A stretch of 64,000 bases of DNA, taken from Nocardia sienata NBRC 100364 (GTDB lineage: Bacteria > Actinomycetota > Actinomycetes > Mycobacteriales > Mycobacteriaceae). Under the pieces are notes generated by a model. That model did not search any database, had not been told where the DNA came from, and worked only from the letters and a program-made list of their open reading frames with translations. The stretch is taken from contig NZ_BDBX01000020.1 of assembly GCF_001613205.1 (NCBI RefSeq), positions 1 through 64,000 on the forward strand, written 5' to 3'. The position numbers and the translations under genes were made by a program. Positions 27,653-34,853 of the stretch are shown piece after piece; the stretch's first letter is position 1, and each line of letters starts with the position of its first letter.

Positions 27653-27978
27653 GTGGCCGGGGCAGGTGCGCCACCGGGTTCGGCCGCCCCGGCACCGTGG
27701 TCGAGCACATCACCCGCCTGCGCGACGATCTGCGACCGGACTGGGCCCGGCCGGCGCAACCCGGCGGGGCCTACCGGGGGGAGATCACCGGCGAACCCTC
27801 CTACGCGGTGGACATTCGTCCGTCCAGCCGGCACGGTGACCACAACTACGCGGCGATCCTGGCCGGTGTGGGCCGCGTGGTCAACGCCATATCGGCCGTG
27901 GTGGCCGCCGAACCGGGCATCCGAACCACCGGTGACCTGCCGTTGTACACCGGCCCGGGGCTCGCGGCTCTCGGCTGA
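27622..27978 (+). pseudogene. C-terminal remnant of a dihydrodipicolinate-reductase-like oxidoreductase
   Basis: From about residue MAEFRGVR the frame matches the end of actinobacterial proteins annotated as dihydrodipicolinate reductase or NAD(P)H-dependent amine dehydrogenase: VVEHITRLRDDLRPDWARP, then GDHNYAAILAGVGRVVNAIS and VVAAEPGIRTTGDLPLYTGP. The full-length proteins are about 340-360 residues with an N-terminal Rossmann domain. Only about 110 residues remain here; no GxGxxG motif occurs upstream in any frame, and a stretch rich in Gly/Arg breaks the alignment near residue 112. The identification rests on remembered family sequences. Confidence 0.65.
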
Positions 27979-28088
27979 CCGAGTGGTCCTTCCTGCGGAT
28001 TCGGCGGCGATCCGGCAACCCACCTAAGCTCGGATGCCGGAGCGTACGAGTCGCTGGCTCGGCGCCGAACATCCAGGGAAGGTGCTGT

Positions 28089-28277
28089 ATGTATGAGCCC
28101 GAACGGTCCGGCCATCGCGAGCCGAACCTGACCGAATTGCGCGAACGGGCCGCGCACGGCGATTCCGACGCCGTCGCGCAACTGCTGGATATCGGGGACG
28201 AACGCACCGATGCCGTGGATTTGAGCGAGTACGACCTCGGCGTGGATACCGAGCACAACGCCGAGGCCGACAAGTAG
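28089..28277 (+). CDS. Small acidic hypothetical protein (62 residues)
   Basis: The ATG at 28089 has a GGGAAGG site upstream and the frame stops cleanly before the next gene. The protein is hydrophilic and acidic; LTELRERAAHGDSDAVAQLLDIGDE looks like a short helical repeat of the Sel1 or ankyrin type, followed by an acidic tail (YDLGVDTEHNAEADK). I recognise no named family. TAAGCT at 28024-28029 may be its -10 element, giving a leader of about 50 bases. Confidence 0.6.
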   Translation: MYEPERSGHREPNLTELRERAAHGDSDAVAQLLDIGDERTDAVDLSEYDLGVDTEHNAEADK

Positions 28278-28349
28278 GACTCACTCGTGGAAAACCGTCG
28301 CCGACCCGGCCGGAGCACCGATCTCACGGTGCTGCGGCCGGGTCGCTTG

Positions 28350-28366
28350 TAGGGTGGGTCGACATG
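28350..28366 (+). promoter_or_regulatory. -10 element TAGGGT with leaderless ATG
   Basis: TAGGGT (28350-28355) is followed by eight bases and the ATG at 28364 with no ribosome binding site between them. Confidence 0.45.
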
Positions 28367-30259
28367 GGAACCGCTCCGGCACTCACACCGGAGCGAACGT
28401 CTATCCGGAGCCCGGCGGCGTTGCCGGCGCACGCGCGGGCCGCGGTGTGGCAGCGGCTGCGCGCCCCCGGCGCCACCGTGCTGTGGTTGGCGGCCGGGCT
28501 CATCGCGGCACAGCTGGCGGTACGCGCGTGGGTGACCGCGAACGGATACTTCTACTGGGACGATCTGATCCTGGCCGGCCGGGCGGGGACCCTGCCGCTG
28601 CTATCCGGTGATCTGCTGCTGCACGATCACGACGGTCATTTCATGCCGTTGGCCTTCGCGGTGTCCTGGCTGGTCAACGCCGTGGCGCCGCTGAACTGGG
28701 GAGTGACGGCGGTGGTGTTGCTGGCCGGTCAGCTGGCGGCCTCGCTGGCGGTGCTGCGCATGCTGCTGGTGCTGCTCGGACGGCGCCGGACACTACTGAT
28801 CCCCCTGGCTTTCTATCTGTTCTGCCCCCTGACCCTTCCTGCGTTCGCTTGGTGGTCGGCGGCGCTGAACGCCCTACCCCTGCAATTCGCGCTCGCCTGG
28901 GTGGTGGGCGACGCGGTGCTCCTGGACCGTACCGGCCGCCGTCGGTACGCGATTTCGGGAGTCCTGGTCACGACGGTGGGGTTGCTGTTCTTCGAAAAAG
29001 CGGTCGTGGTGCCGTTCGTGGCATTGGCCGTGGTGCTGCTGCGGCGCTACGTCGACGGGCGCCGCCCGGCCGTGGCGCAGGTGCTGCGACGCGGTGCGGG
29101 GCTGTGGGCCGGTGCCGCGGCGGTCCTGGCGCTGTGGACGGTGCTCTATCTGGCGGCCGCCGGGGTGTCGACCGGCGAGGGTGGTTCTGCCGACCTGGCC
29201 CATATGCTGCCCCGCGCGGCCTGGGCCGCAGTGGTGACCGCATTGCTGGGTGGGCCGTGGGGCTGGGAACGATGGGTGCCGTCCGCGCCGTGGGCGGTCG
29301 CCCCCGGCTGGGCGGTCTGGGCGGCGTGGGCGCTACTGGCCGTCGGGATACTCCTGACCATCCGGGCCCGGCGCGTGGTGTGGCCGGTATGGGTGGCGGC
29401 GGTGGTCTACCTACCTGCGGTCCAGATCCCGGTGGTCGTGATGCGGGCGGGGCCCAATACCGTCGACGAACTCATGATGTCGCTGCGTTACCTGGCCGAT
29501 GCCGCGGTAATCCTCACCGCCGCGGGGGCGCTGATCTTACGGGCCTTCGTACGTGGCCGGGCGGCGGGCGGCACCCCGCGGGGACAGGCGTCGGAATACC
29601 GGCGGAGCGGCCGGTGGCGTGGACCTGTGCCGGCGACCGTCGTGGTGGCGGTGTTCGCGCTGAGCAGCCTGTGGTCCACCTACACTTTTACCCGTAGCTG
29701 GTCCGAGAACCCGACGAAAACTTATGTGACCACGGTGAAATCCGAGTTCGCGCACTGGGACGGTACCGCGCTGCTCGCTCAGGAGGTGCCGTGGAACGTG
29801 TTGAATCCGACGGCGCATCCCGAGAACGAGGCGGGGCGGGTGCTCTCGTCGATCGCCCCGCCCGGCGCCTTCGCCGACGCCACCGACCGCCTGCGCATGA
29901 TCACCGACTCCGGCCGATTCACCGACGCCGAGGTGTGGTGGAATCGTGGCATCCGGCCCGGTCCGGAGCCGGGCTGCGGTTACCGGATCGGCGGGAATCT
30001 TCCGGTCCGGGTCCCCCTCGACGGCCCCATGATCGCGCACGAGTGGACCGCGCAGCTCAACTATTTCGCAGATCGGGACGCGACTCTCATCGTGGGCCTG
30101 GAACGTGGTGACCGGGTCGAGGCGCCGGTACGGGCCGGCCTCAACACCGTCTACGTGCGGATCGCCGGCAGCGGTTCGGCACTGATCATCCGCAACAGGA
30201 CCCCGGGCTCGGTGGTGTGCGTGGGCACCGGTCCGGTCGGAGTCGCGTCGTACCCGTAG
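28364..30259 (+). CDS. Polytopic membrane protein, GT-C glycosyltransferase-like
   Basis: 631 residues. After a 40-residue cytosolic start come about ten hydrophobic segments: the first around ATVLWLAAGLIAAQLAV, then a loop with YFYWDDLILAGRAG, whose adjacent acidic residues fit the catalytic loop-1 motif of GT-C enzymes that use lipid-linked sugars. Later segments include PLTLPAFAWWSAALNALPLQ and VLALWTVLYLAAAGV. The last 170 residues (from about 460) form a soluble domain after the final membrane pass, opening with WSENPTKTYVTTVKSEFAHWD. Donor and acceptor are unknown, and a non-enzymatic role remains possible. It stands alone, downstream of the small acidic protein. Confidence 0.6.
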   Translation: MGTAPALTPERTSIRSPAALPAHARAAVWQRLRAPGATVLWLAAGLIAAQLAVRAWVTANGYFYWDDLILAGRAGTLPLLSGDLLLHDHDGHFMPLAFAVSWLVNAVAPLNWGVTAVVLLAGQLAASLAVLRMLLVLLGRRRTLLIPLAFYLFCPLTLPAFAWWSAALNALPLQFALAWVVGDAVLLDRTGRRRYAISGVLVTTVGLLFFEKAVVVPFVALAVVLLRRYVDGRRPAVAQVLRRGAGLWAGAAAVLALWTVLYLAAAGVSTGEGGSADLAHMLPRAAWAAVVTALLGGPWGWERWVPSAPWAVAPGWAVWAAWALLAVGILLTIRARRVVWPVWVAAVVYLPAVQIPVVVMRAGPNTVDELMMSLRYLADAAVILTAAGALILRAFVRGRAAGGTPRGQASEYRRSGRWRGPVPATVVVAVFALSSLWSTYTFTRSWSENPTKTYVTTVKSEFAHWDGTALLAQEVPWNVLNPTAHPENEAGRVLSSIAPPGAFADATDRLRMITDSGRFTDAEVWWNRGIRPGPEPGCGYRIGGNLPVRVPLDGPMIAHEWTAQLNYFADRDATLIVGLERGDRVEAPVRAGLNTVYVRIAGSGSALIIRNRTPGSVVCVGTGPVGVASYP

Positions 30260-30506
30260 CGAGGTCGCGCGCCGCGCTCGCGGCCCGCGTGCCCCGCCCC
30301 CTGCTGTCGAAGACGCTTCGCGGGTATGTCTTCCCACTCCCGGTGGTAACGGCCGGGAGTGACGGTGGTTACGTGTCGGATGTCGTGTGGTGTCCGGGCC
30401 CACGGCCGAACTGCCGAATTGTTCCGTGTCGGCGGCGTGGGGTTTCGTGCACGGTACAGCGGCCGCGGTCGCGACTGCCGGGCGATGGTGAAGTGAGGCG
30501 GTGACG

Positions 30507-31442
30507 ATGACCGAGGACGGTGCCTCCGTGGACTCCGTCACCGGGGAGTTGGCTATCAGACTCGGGGTGGTCGGTGGGTACGCCGGGGAGGCGATGCGCC
30601 GCGGCGTGCGGGACGCGGCCGGTGGTGCGCAGACGATCGCTTCGCTGGTGCAGGCGGATACGGCGGCCGCGCAGCGCGTCGAGCCGGCCGATATCGCCGC
30701 CCCGGACGCGCCCGGACCCGCGAAACCCCCGGCCCCGGCGGAGCGCGCCCTCCCGGAAGCGGAGCGTCCGCTCCAAGCGGAAAAGCGTTCCCCCTCGAAC
30801 GATGAGCTCCCCGAAGCCGGTGCGGCCGATCACGATCCGGGCTCCCGTGACCGGTCGGCGGCCGGCGATTCTCCGAAATCCACGGCCACTGGTGCAGCGG
30901 TAGGCGACCGGCACGCTCCGGACCCGGCCGCGACACCGCACGCGGCGGCCGAGGCGCACCCGGGCCCGGACACCGCTGCCCCGGCCCCGGAACCACCCGG
31001 GACCGCCACCCACCCGTCGGACCCGGGGCAGCAACCGTCGGACCGGGGGCGACAACCGGAGGTGCCGGGGCAGCAGCAACCGGCGGTGCCGGCCCCCGCG
31101 GCGGACGACCGGCCCCGGGCCGACGCCACGCTGCCGCCGGGCGAGCCCATCGCCGCGGCGACCGGGCACCAGACCCCGTGGACTCCCGCGGGAGCGGAGC
31201 AGGCATCCGGCCATACACCCGGGCCCACACCGTGGAACTCGGGGGCGGGCTCGTCGATGCCCTACCTTCCCGGTATGCCGGGCGGCGGACTGGGATCCCT
31301 CACTCCACAGGAACGCCCACCGCGGGGCAGCGCCCCCTGGTCGCGTGGCCGCGGCAGTCAGGAGGAGACGGTCTTCCCACGGCCACGGCCCCGGCCGGAC
31401 CGGCCGGCCTCGACCAACCGTACGGAATGGGCGCCGCCCTGA
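30507..31442 (+). CDS. Pro/Ala-rich hypothetical protein
   Basis: 311 residues. Only the first 60 look ordered: SVTGELAIRLGVVGGYAGEAMRRGVRDAAGGAQTIASLVQADTAAAQRVE, one or two helices. The helix end (TIASLVQADTAAAQRV) faintly resembles the last helix of EspC-like type VII substrates, but I would not assign it. Beyond that it is low complexity, dominated by Pro, Ala, Gly, Asp and Arg, ending in RPASTNRTEWAPP. The ATG at 30507 is eight bases after GTGAGG; the GTG at 30501 is too close to that site. It converges on the DUF4439 gene across a palindrome that contains both stops. Confidence 0.5.
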   Translation: MTEDGASVDSVTGELAIRLGVVGGYAGEAMRRGVRDAAGGAQTIASLVQADTAAAQRVEPADIAAPDAPGPAKPPAPAERALPEAERPLQAEKRSPSNDELPEAGAADHDPGSRDRSAAGDSPKSTATGAAVGDRHAPDPAATPHAAAEAHPGPDTAAPAPEPPGTATHPSDPGQQPSDRGRQPEVPGQQQPAVPAPAADDRPRADATLPPGEPIAAATGHQTPWTPAGAEQASGHTPGPTPWNSGAGSSMPYLPGMPGGGLGSLTPQERPPRGSAPWSRGRGSQEETVFPRPRPRPDRPASTNRTEWAPP

Positions 31443-31460
31443 TCCGGTACCGGATCAGGG
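31437..31460. terminator. Perfect 24-base palindrome containing both convergent stop codons
   Basis: The left half CCCTGATCCGGT and the right half ACCGGATCAGGG are exact complements. The plus-strand TGA is at 31440-31442 and the minus-strand TGA at 31455-31457, both inside the symmetry. Transcripts from either side could fold into the same 10- or 11-base stem; there is no U-tract on either side. A bidirectional terminator is the simplest reading. Confidence 0.6.
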
Positions 31461-31889
31461 CTGTCCGGGAAACGCGGTGGTCGACGGGGCGATACCGGCG
31501 ACCGCCTGCCAGACGGCTCGCCGTCCGGCCGCTTCGGTGAGTGCTTCCAGACCGGTGCGCCGGATGAGCTCGGTACCGGCGCGTTCGATCACCGAGCGCC
31601 AGGCCACGGCGGTATCGGTTTCCACCACGACGGCCAGCCGTGCTGCCGACGCCGGGTCGGTGACCTCGACGGGCACCGTGTAGGCGGGCTCGGGGGGTGG
31701 TGCGGCTGCCCCGTCGCCGGTGAGGAGATCGACGGTGCCGTCCCGGCGGGCGCGGTGCGCGGCGGTGTGCTCGTTGACCGTGCGCCGCAGTTCCAAGCTC
31801 GAATGGGCGGCGATCAAGCCGTAGGCGTAGACCGCCCCGTATTCGGCGTCGAGGGCTTCCCGCAGTGCCTGCTGTTCGGTGCCGCTCAT
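31455..31889 (-). CDS. DUF4439 ferritin-like protein
   Basis: 144 residues and nearly all helical. Family marks are EQQALREALDAEYGAVYAYGLIAA at the start, with the Glu and Tyr of a ferritin-like helix, then RRTVNEHTAAHRARRDGTVDLL, whose E-x-x-x-H pair could bind metal. The third and fourth helices are PASAARLAVVVETDTAVAWRSVIER and RRAVWQAVAG. By position it corresponds to Rv2844. The ATG overlaps the stop of the lipoprotein gene (ATGA), which couples their translation. Metal binding is inferred only. Confidence 0.8.
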   Translation of the reverse strand: MSGTEQQALREALDAEYGAVYAYGLIAAHSSLELRRTVNEHTAAHRARRDGTVDLLTGDGAAAPPPEPAYTVPVEVTDPASAARLAVVVETDTAVAWRSVIERAGTELIRRTGLEALTEAAGRRAVWQAVAGIAPSTTAFPGQP

Positions 31890-32368
31890 GCCAGCAGCAC
31901 CCCCACCTGGACCGCACAGGCGGCACTGATCGAGGCGAGCAGCCCCGCCCGGTAGCCGGACTGGGTGACGGCCAGATCGGACGCGGCTCGCTGCGAAGCC
32001 GTGAGCTGATCGCGCAGCGCGGCGATACTCGGCGGCGCGTCCGGAGCCGGAGTCGTGGTGGGCGCCGGGGTGCGTACGGCGGGGGTCGTACCGTCGCCGT
32101 AGACACCGATCGCCCGGTCGATCTCGGTGCGCAGGGCCGCTGCGTGCGCGGTGCGTTCCGCGGCGATGACGGTGAGCGCGTCCGTGCGTTGCGGCTCGAT
32201 CGCGATGGCGGCGGTGGCCGCCGCGGCGTCGCTGCGGGCCGAGAATTCTTGAGCGACCAGTACATCCGGTTCGGTGATCGGATCTTCCGCGCAAGCGGCC
32301 AGGGCGCCGACGGTGAACAACCCGACCGTGCCGCCGCCCGCGACCCGTAGCGCGGCACGGCGATTCAT
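31886..32368 (-). CDS. Probable lipoprotein, partner of the DUF4439 protein
   Basis: 160 residues from the ATG at 32368. MNRRAALRVAGGGTVGLFTVGALAACAED has a basic n-region with two arginines, a hydrophobic core and the lipobox LAAC, so it should be lipid-anchored after secretion by Sec or Tat. The mature part is helical (SARSDAAAATAAIAIEPQRTDALTVIAAERTAHAAALRTEID), with a Pro/Thr-rich hinge in the middle. It resembles the gene next to Rv2844 in mycobacteria. A GTG at 32449 would add 27 residues before the signal peptide and is less likely. Confidence 0.7.
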   Translation of the reverse strand: MNRRAALRVAGGGTVGLFTVGALAACAEDPITEPDVLVAQEFSARSDAAAATAAIAIEPQRTDALTVIAAERTAHAAALRTEIDRAIGVYGDGTTPAVRTPAPTTTPAPDAPPSIAALRDQLTASQRAASDLAVTQSGYRAGLLASISAACAVQVGVLLA

Positions 32369-32608
32369 CCGGCGGGCGCTACCCGGCCGGTCGGGGGAGG
32401 GGCCGCGGGGACACCCGGCCGCGGGCCGGTCGGTAACGCGCTCGGTCACCGGACCATCGTGCCAGACCGGGCCTGCCACCCGGCTGCGGGCACCACCGCA
32501 CGGACTTACCGGCGACCGCTGGTCCTTTACCTTCTCCGGGCGCGTTACGCTAGGTCACCGGCACAGAACATTTCCGTCCGCGTGACAACTGAACCAGGAG
32601 CTGCCCAT

Positions 32609-33232
32609 ATGCCCATGCCGACCGAGGAGAGGGTGAGCCGGCTCGTCGCCGGACTCGTCGCCGGTCGAGGATTCGATCTCGAGGGCGTCGAGGTTTCGAC
32701 CGCGGCGGGCCAGACCCGGGTACGGGTTATCGTGGACAGTGACCGCAGCGCCGACCTGGACAGTATCGCCGAACTCAGCGCGCAGGTGTCGGCTTGCCTC
32801 GACGACGCGGACGACGAATTCGAGGCCGCCCGGTACCTGCTCGAGGTGACCACTCCCGGGATCGACCGCCCGCTCACGGCCCCCCGGCACTGGCGCCGCG
32901 CTCGCGGCCGCAAGGCCGAGATCACCTTGAAACCGGGCGTCGCGCCTCCCGAGCCCGGGCTGCCGACGCGCTTCACCGCCCGGATCGGTGTTCTCGACGA
33001 CGACCGGATCGCGCTGGTACTGAGTGGTAAACCCGGACCGCGCCTGGTGAGCGTCGGTCTGGCCGATATCGCGCGCGCCGTGGTGGAGGTGGAGTTCTCC
33101 GCACCGAACGCGCGCGAACTCGAACTCGCCGGGGGCGTCGCCGCCGGCCGCCCACCCGCGGGAGTGGACGCCGCGGAGCCCACCGGAACTGCTGTCGCCG
33201 CGTCCGATTCGACCGAAGGGACCATGGAATGA
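32609..33232 (+). CDS. rimP: Ribosome maturation factor RimP
   Basis: 207 residues. Needed for 30S subunit assembly. The N-terminal domain has [28 protein letters not shown], followed by [17 protein letters not shown] and the signature [26 protein letters not shown]. The C-terminal SH3-like domain is [10 protein letters not shown]...[15 protein letters not shown] with a non-conserved Ala/Pro-rich tail of some 45 residues. The ATG at 32609 is preceded by CAGGAG at 32595-32600. TACGCT at 32545-32550 may be the operon promoter. The last four bases overlap nusA (ATGA). Confidence 0.95.
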   Translation: MPMPTEERVSRLVAGLVAGRGFDLEGVEVSTAAGQTRVRVIVDSDRSADLDSIAELSAQVSACLDDADDEFEAARYLLEVTTPGIDRPLTAPRHWRRARGRKAEITLKPGVAPPEPGLPTRFTARIGVLDDDRIALVLSGKPGPRLVSVGLADIARAVVEVEFSAPNARELELAGGVAAGRPPAGVDAAEPTGTAVAASDSTEGTME

Positions 33233-34257
33233 ACATCGAAATCGAAGCCCTGCGCGCCATCGTGGCGGATAAAGGGATCTCGATCGAAACCGTGATCTCC
33301 GCGATCGAATCCGCACTGCTCACCGCCTATAAGCACACCGAGGGCCATCAACCCAACGCCCGGGTCGAGATCAATCAGCGCACCGGAGTCGTGCGGGTGC
33401 TGGCCACCGAACTCGACGCCGACGGCAATGTGATCTCCGAATGGGACGACACCCCGGAGGGTTTCGGCCGGATCGCCGCCACTACCGCCCGGCAGGTCGT
33501 GCTGCAGCGGTTGCGCGATGCCGAGAACGAGAAATCGTTCGGCGAGTTCTCGACTCATGAGGGCGATATCGTCGGCGGCGTGGTGCAGCGCGATGCGCGC
33601 GCCAATGCCCGCGGCACGGTGGTGGTGCGGATCGGTAGCGAGTTGCACGGGACCGAGGGACTGATCCCGTCCGCCGAACAGGTGCCCGGCGAGAGCTACG
33701 AGCACGGCGACCGGATCAAGTGCTACGTGGTGGGGGTGTCGCGGGGCCCGCGGGGTCCGCAGATCACACTGTCGCGGACCCATCCCAATCTGGTCCGGCG
33801 GCTGTTCGCCCTCGAAGTGCCCGAGATCGCGGACGGGTCGGTGGAGATCGTGGCGGTGGCCCGGGAGGCGGGGCACCGGTCCAAGATCGCGGTACGTTCC
33901 ACGGTGTCCGGGGTGAACGCCAAGGGCGCCTGTATCGGTCCGATGGGGCAGCGGGTGCGCAATGTGATGAGCGAACTGGCCGGGGAGAAGATCGACATCA
34001 TCGATTACGCCGATGATCCGGCTACCTTCGTCGGTAATGCGCTCTCGCCGTCGAAAGTGGTTTCCGTCACAGTTGTGGACCCGGATGCCCGGGCGGCCCG
34101 GGTGGTCGTCCCCGATTTCCAGCTCTCGCTGGCCATCGGCAAGGAGGGGCAGAACGCCCGTCTCGCGGCCCGGCTCACCGGTTGGCGGATCGATATCCGC
34201 AGCGACGCGGCCCCGGACGCCGGAGGCGCGGTGCGAACGGAGGCGCATCGCCGGTGA
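33229..34257 (+). CDS. nusA: Transcription termination/antitermination factor NusA
   Basis: 342 residues, the short actinobacterial form without the C-terminal acidic repeats. The N-terminal RNA polymerase-binding domain ([32 protein letters not shown]) is followed by the S1 domain ([26 protein letters not shown]) and two KH domains, with [22 protein letters not shown] in KH1 and [23 protein letters not shown] in KH2. It binds RNA polymerase and nascent RNA at pauses and in rRNA antitermination. It begins within the rimP stop and its own stop overlaps the YlxR GTG, forming a tight operon. Confidence 0.97.
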   Translation: MNIEIEALRAIVADKGISIETVISAIESALLTAYKHTEGHQPNARVEINQRTGVVRVLATELDADGNVISEWDDTPEGFGRIAATTARQVVLQRLRDAENEKSFGEFSTHEGDIVGGVVQRDARANARGTVVVRIGSELHGTEGLIPSAEQVPGESYEHGDRIKCYVVGVSRGPRGPQITLSRTHPNLVRRLFALEVPEIADGSVEIVAVAREAGHRSKIAVRSTVSGVNAKGACIGPMGQRVRNVMSELAGEKIDIIDYADDPATFVGNALSPSKVVSVTVVDPDARAARVVVPDFQLSLAIGKEGQNARLAARLTGWRIDIRSDAAPDAGGAVRTEAHRR

Positions 34258-34745
34258 CACCCGACGCCGAATCGGAGTCTGCGCGACCGGTGGTTCGCGA
34301 CCAGCGGACACGCCGCGCCGACTCGGTCCGCGTGCCGTCATCGGGGGCGGGGTTGGAGGGCGCGCGGCGGTCAGCGGTAGAGTGGTACGAGGTTCGGTCC
34401 GAGTCTTCGGTTACCGACCGCGAACGCGGCGATGAGTCGGCGGCGCTCCGGCGCCCTGCGACCCCCGTCCGGACGTGTGTCGGTTGCCGGAAACGAGAAC
34501 CGGCCCCCGAACTGCTGAGGATTGTGGCGGGTGAACGTTCGACCGGCGACGGTACGGACATTGTCACGGTCGTTCCCGATCCGCGGCGCAGACTTTCCGG
34601 GCGGGGTGCGTGGCTGCACCCCCTGTCGGCTTGTCTGAGCACAGCGGTCCGGCGCCGAGCGATCGGCAGAGCACTACGAGTGTCCGGACATCTGGATATC
34701 TCAGCCGTGGAGCAACACCTCGAGAACAGGCACGAGCACTCATGA
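34254..34745 (+). CDS. ylxR: YlxR (DUF448) RNA-binding protein with long N-terminus
   Basis: The conserved domain begins near residue 75: [20 protein letters not shown], with the C-x-x-C pair and R-K typical of YlxR, then [35 protein letters not shown]. YlxR proteins of infB operons interact with RNase P in firmicutes. With the GTG at 34254 overlapping the nusA stop the protein has 163 residues; the first 70 are charged and not conserved. A later start, for example the GTG before TDRERGDES, would give the usual length of about 95-100, so the start is uncertain. Confidence 0.85.
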   Translation: MTPDAESESARPVVRDQRTRRADSVRVPSSGAGLEGARRSAVEWYEVRSESSVTDRERGDESAALRRPATPVRTCVGCRKREPAPELLRIVAGERSTGDGTDIVTVVPDPRRRLSGRGAWLHPLSACLSTAVRRRAIGRALRVSGHLDISAVEQHLENRHEHS

Positions 34746-34853
34746 GCACACCGTGAAGTACCAACGATGAACGTCCATCGGAGTTAACCCGAGGTCGTGC
34801 GGGTCCCCGCCAGCAGGCGGGCGGCACTGCTCGACCTCTCAGTGAGGAGAGCA

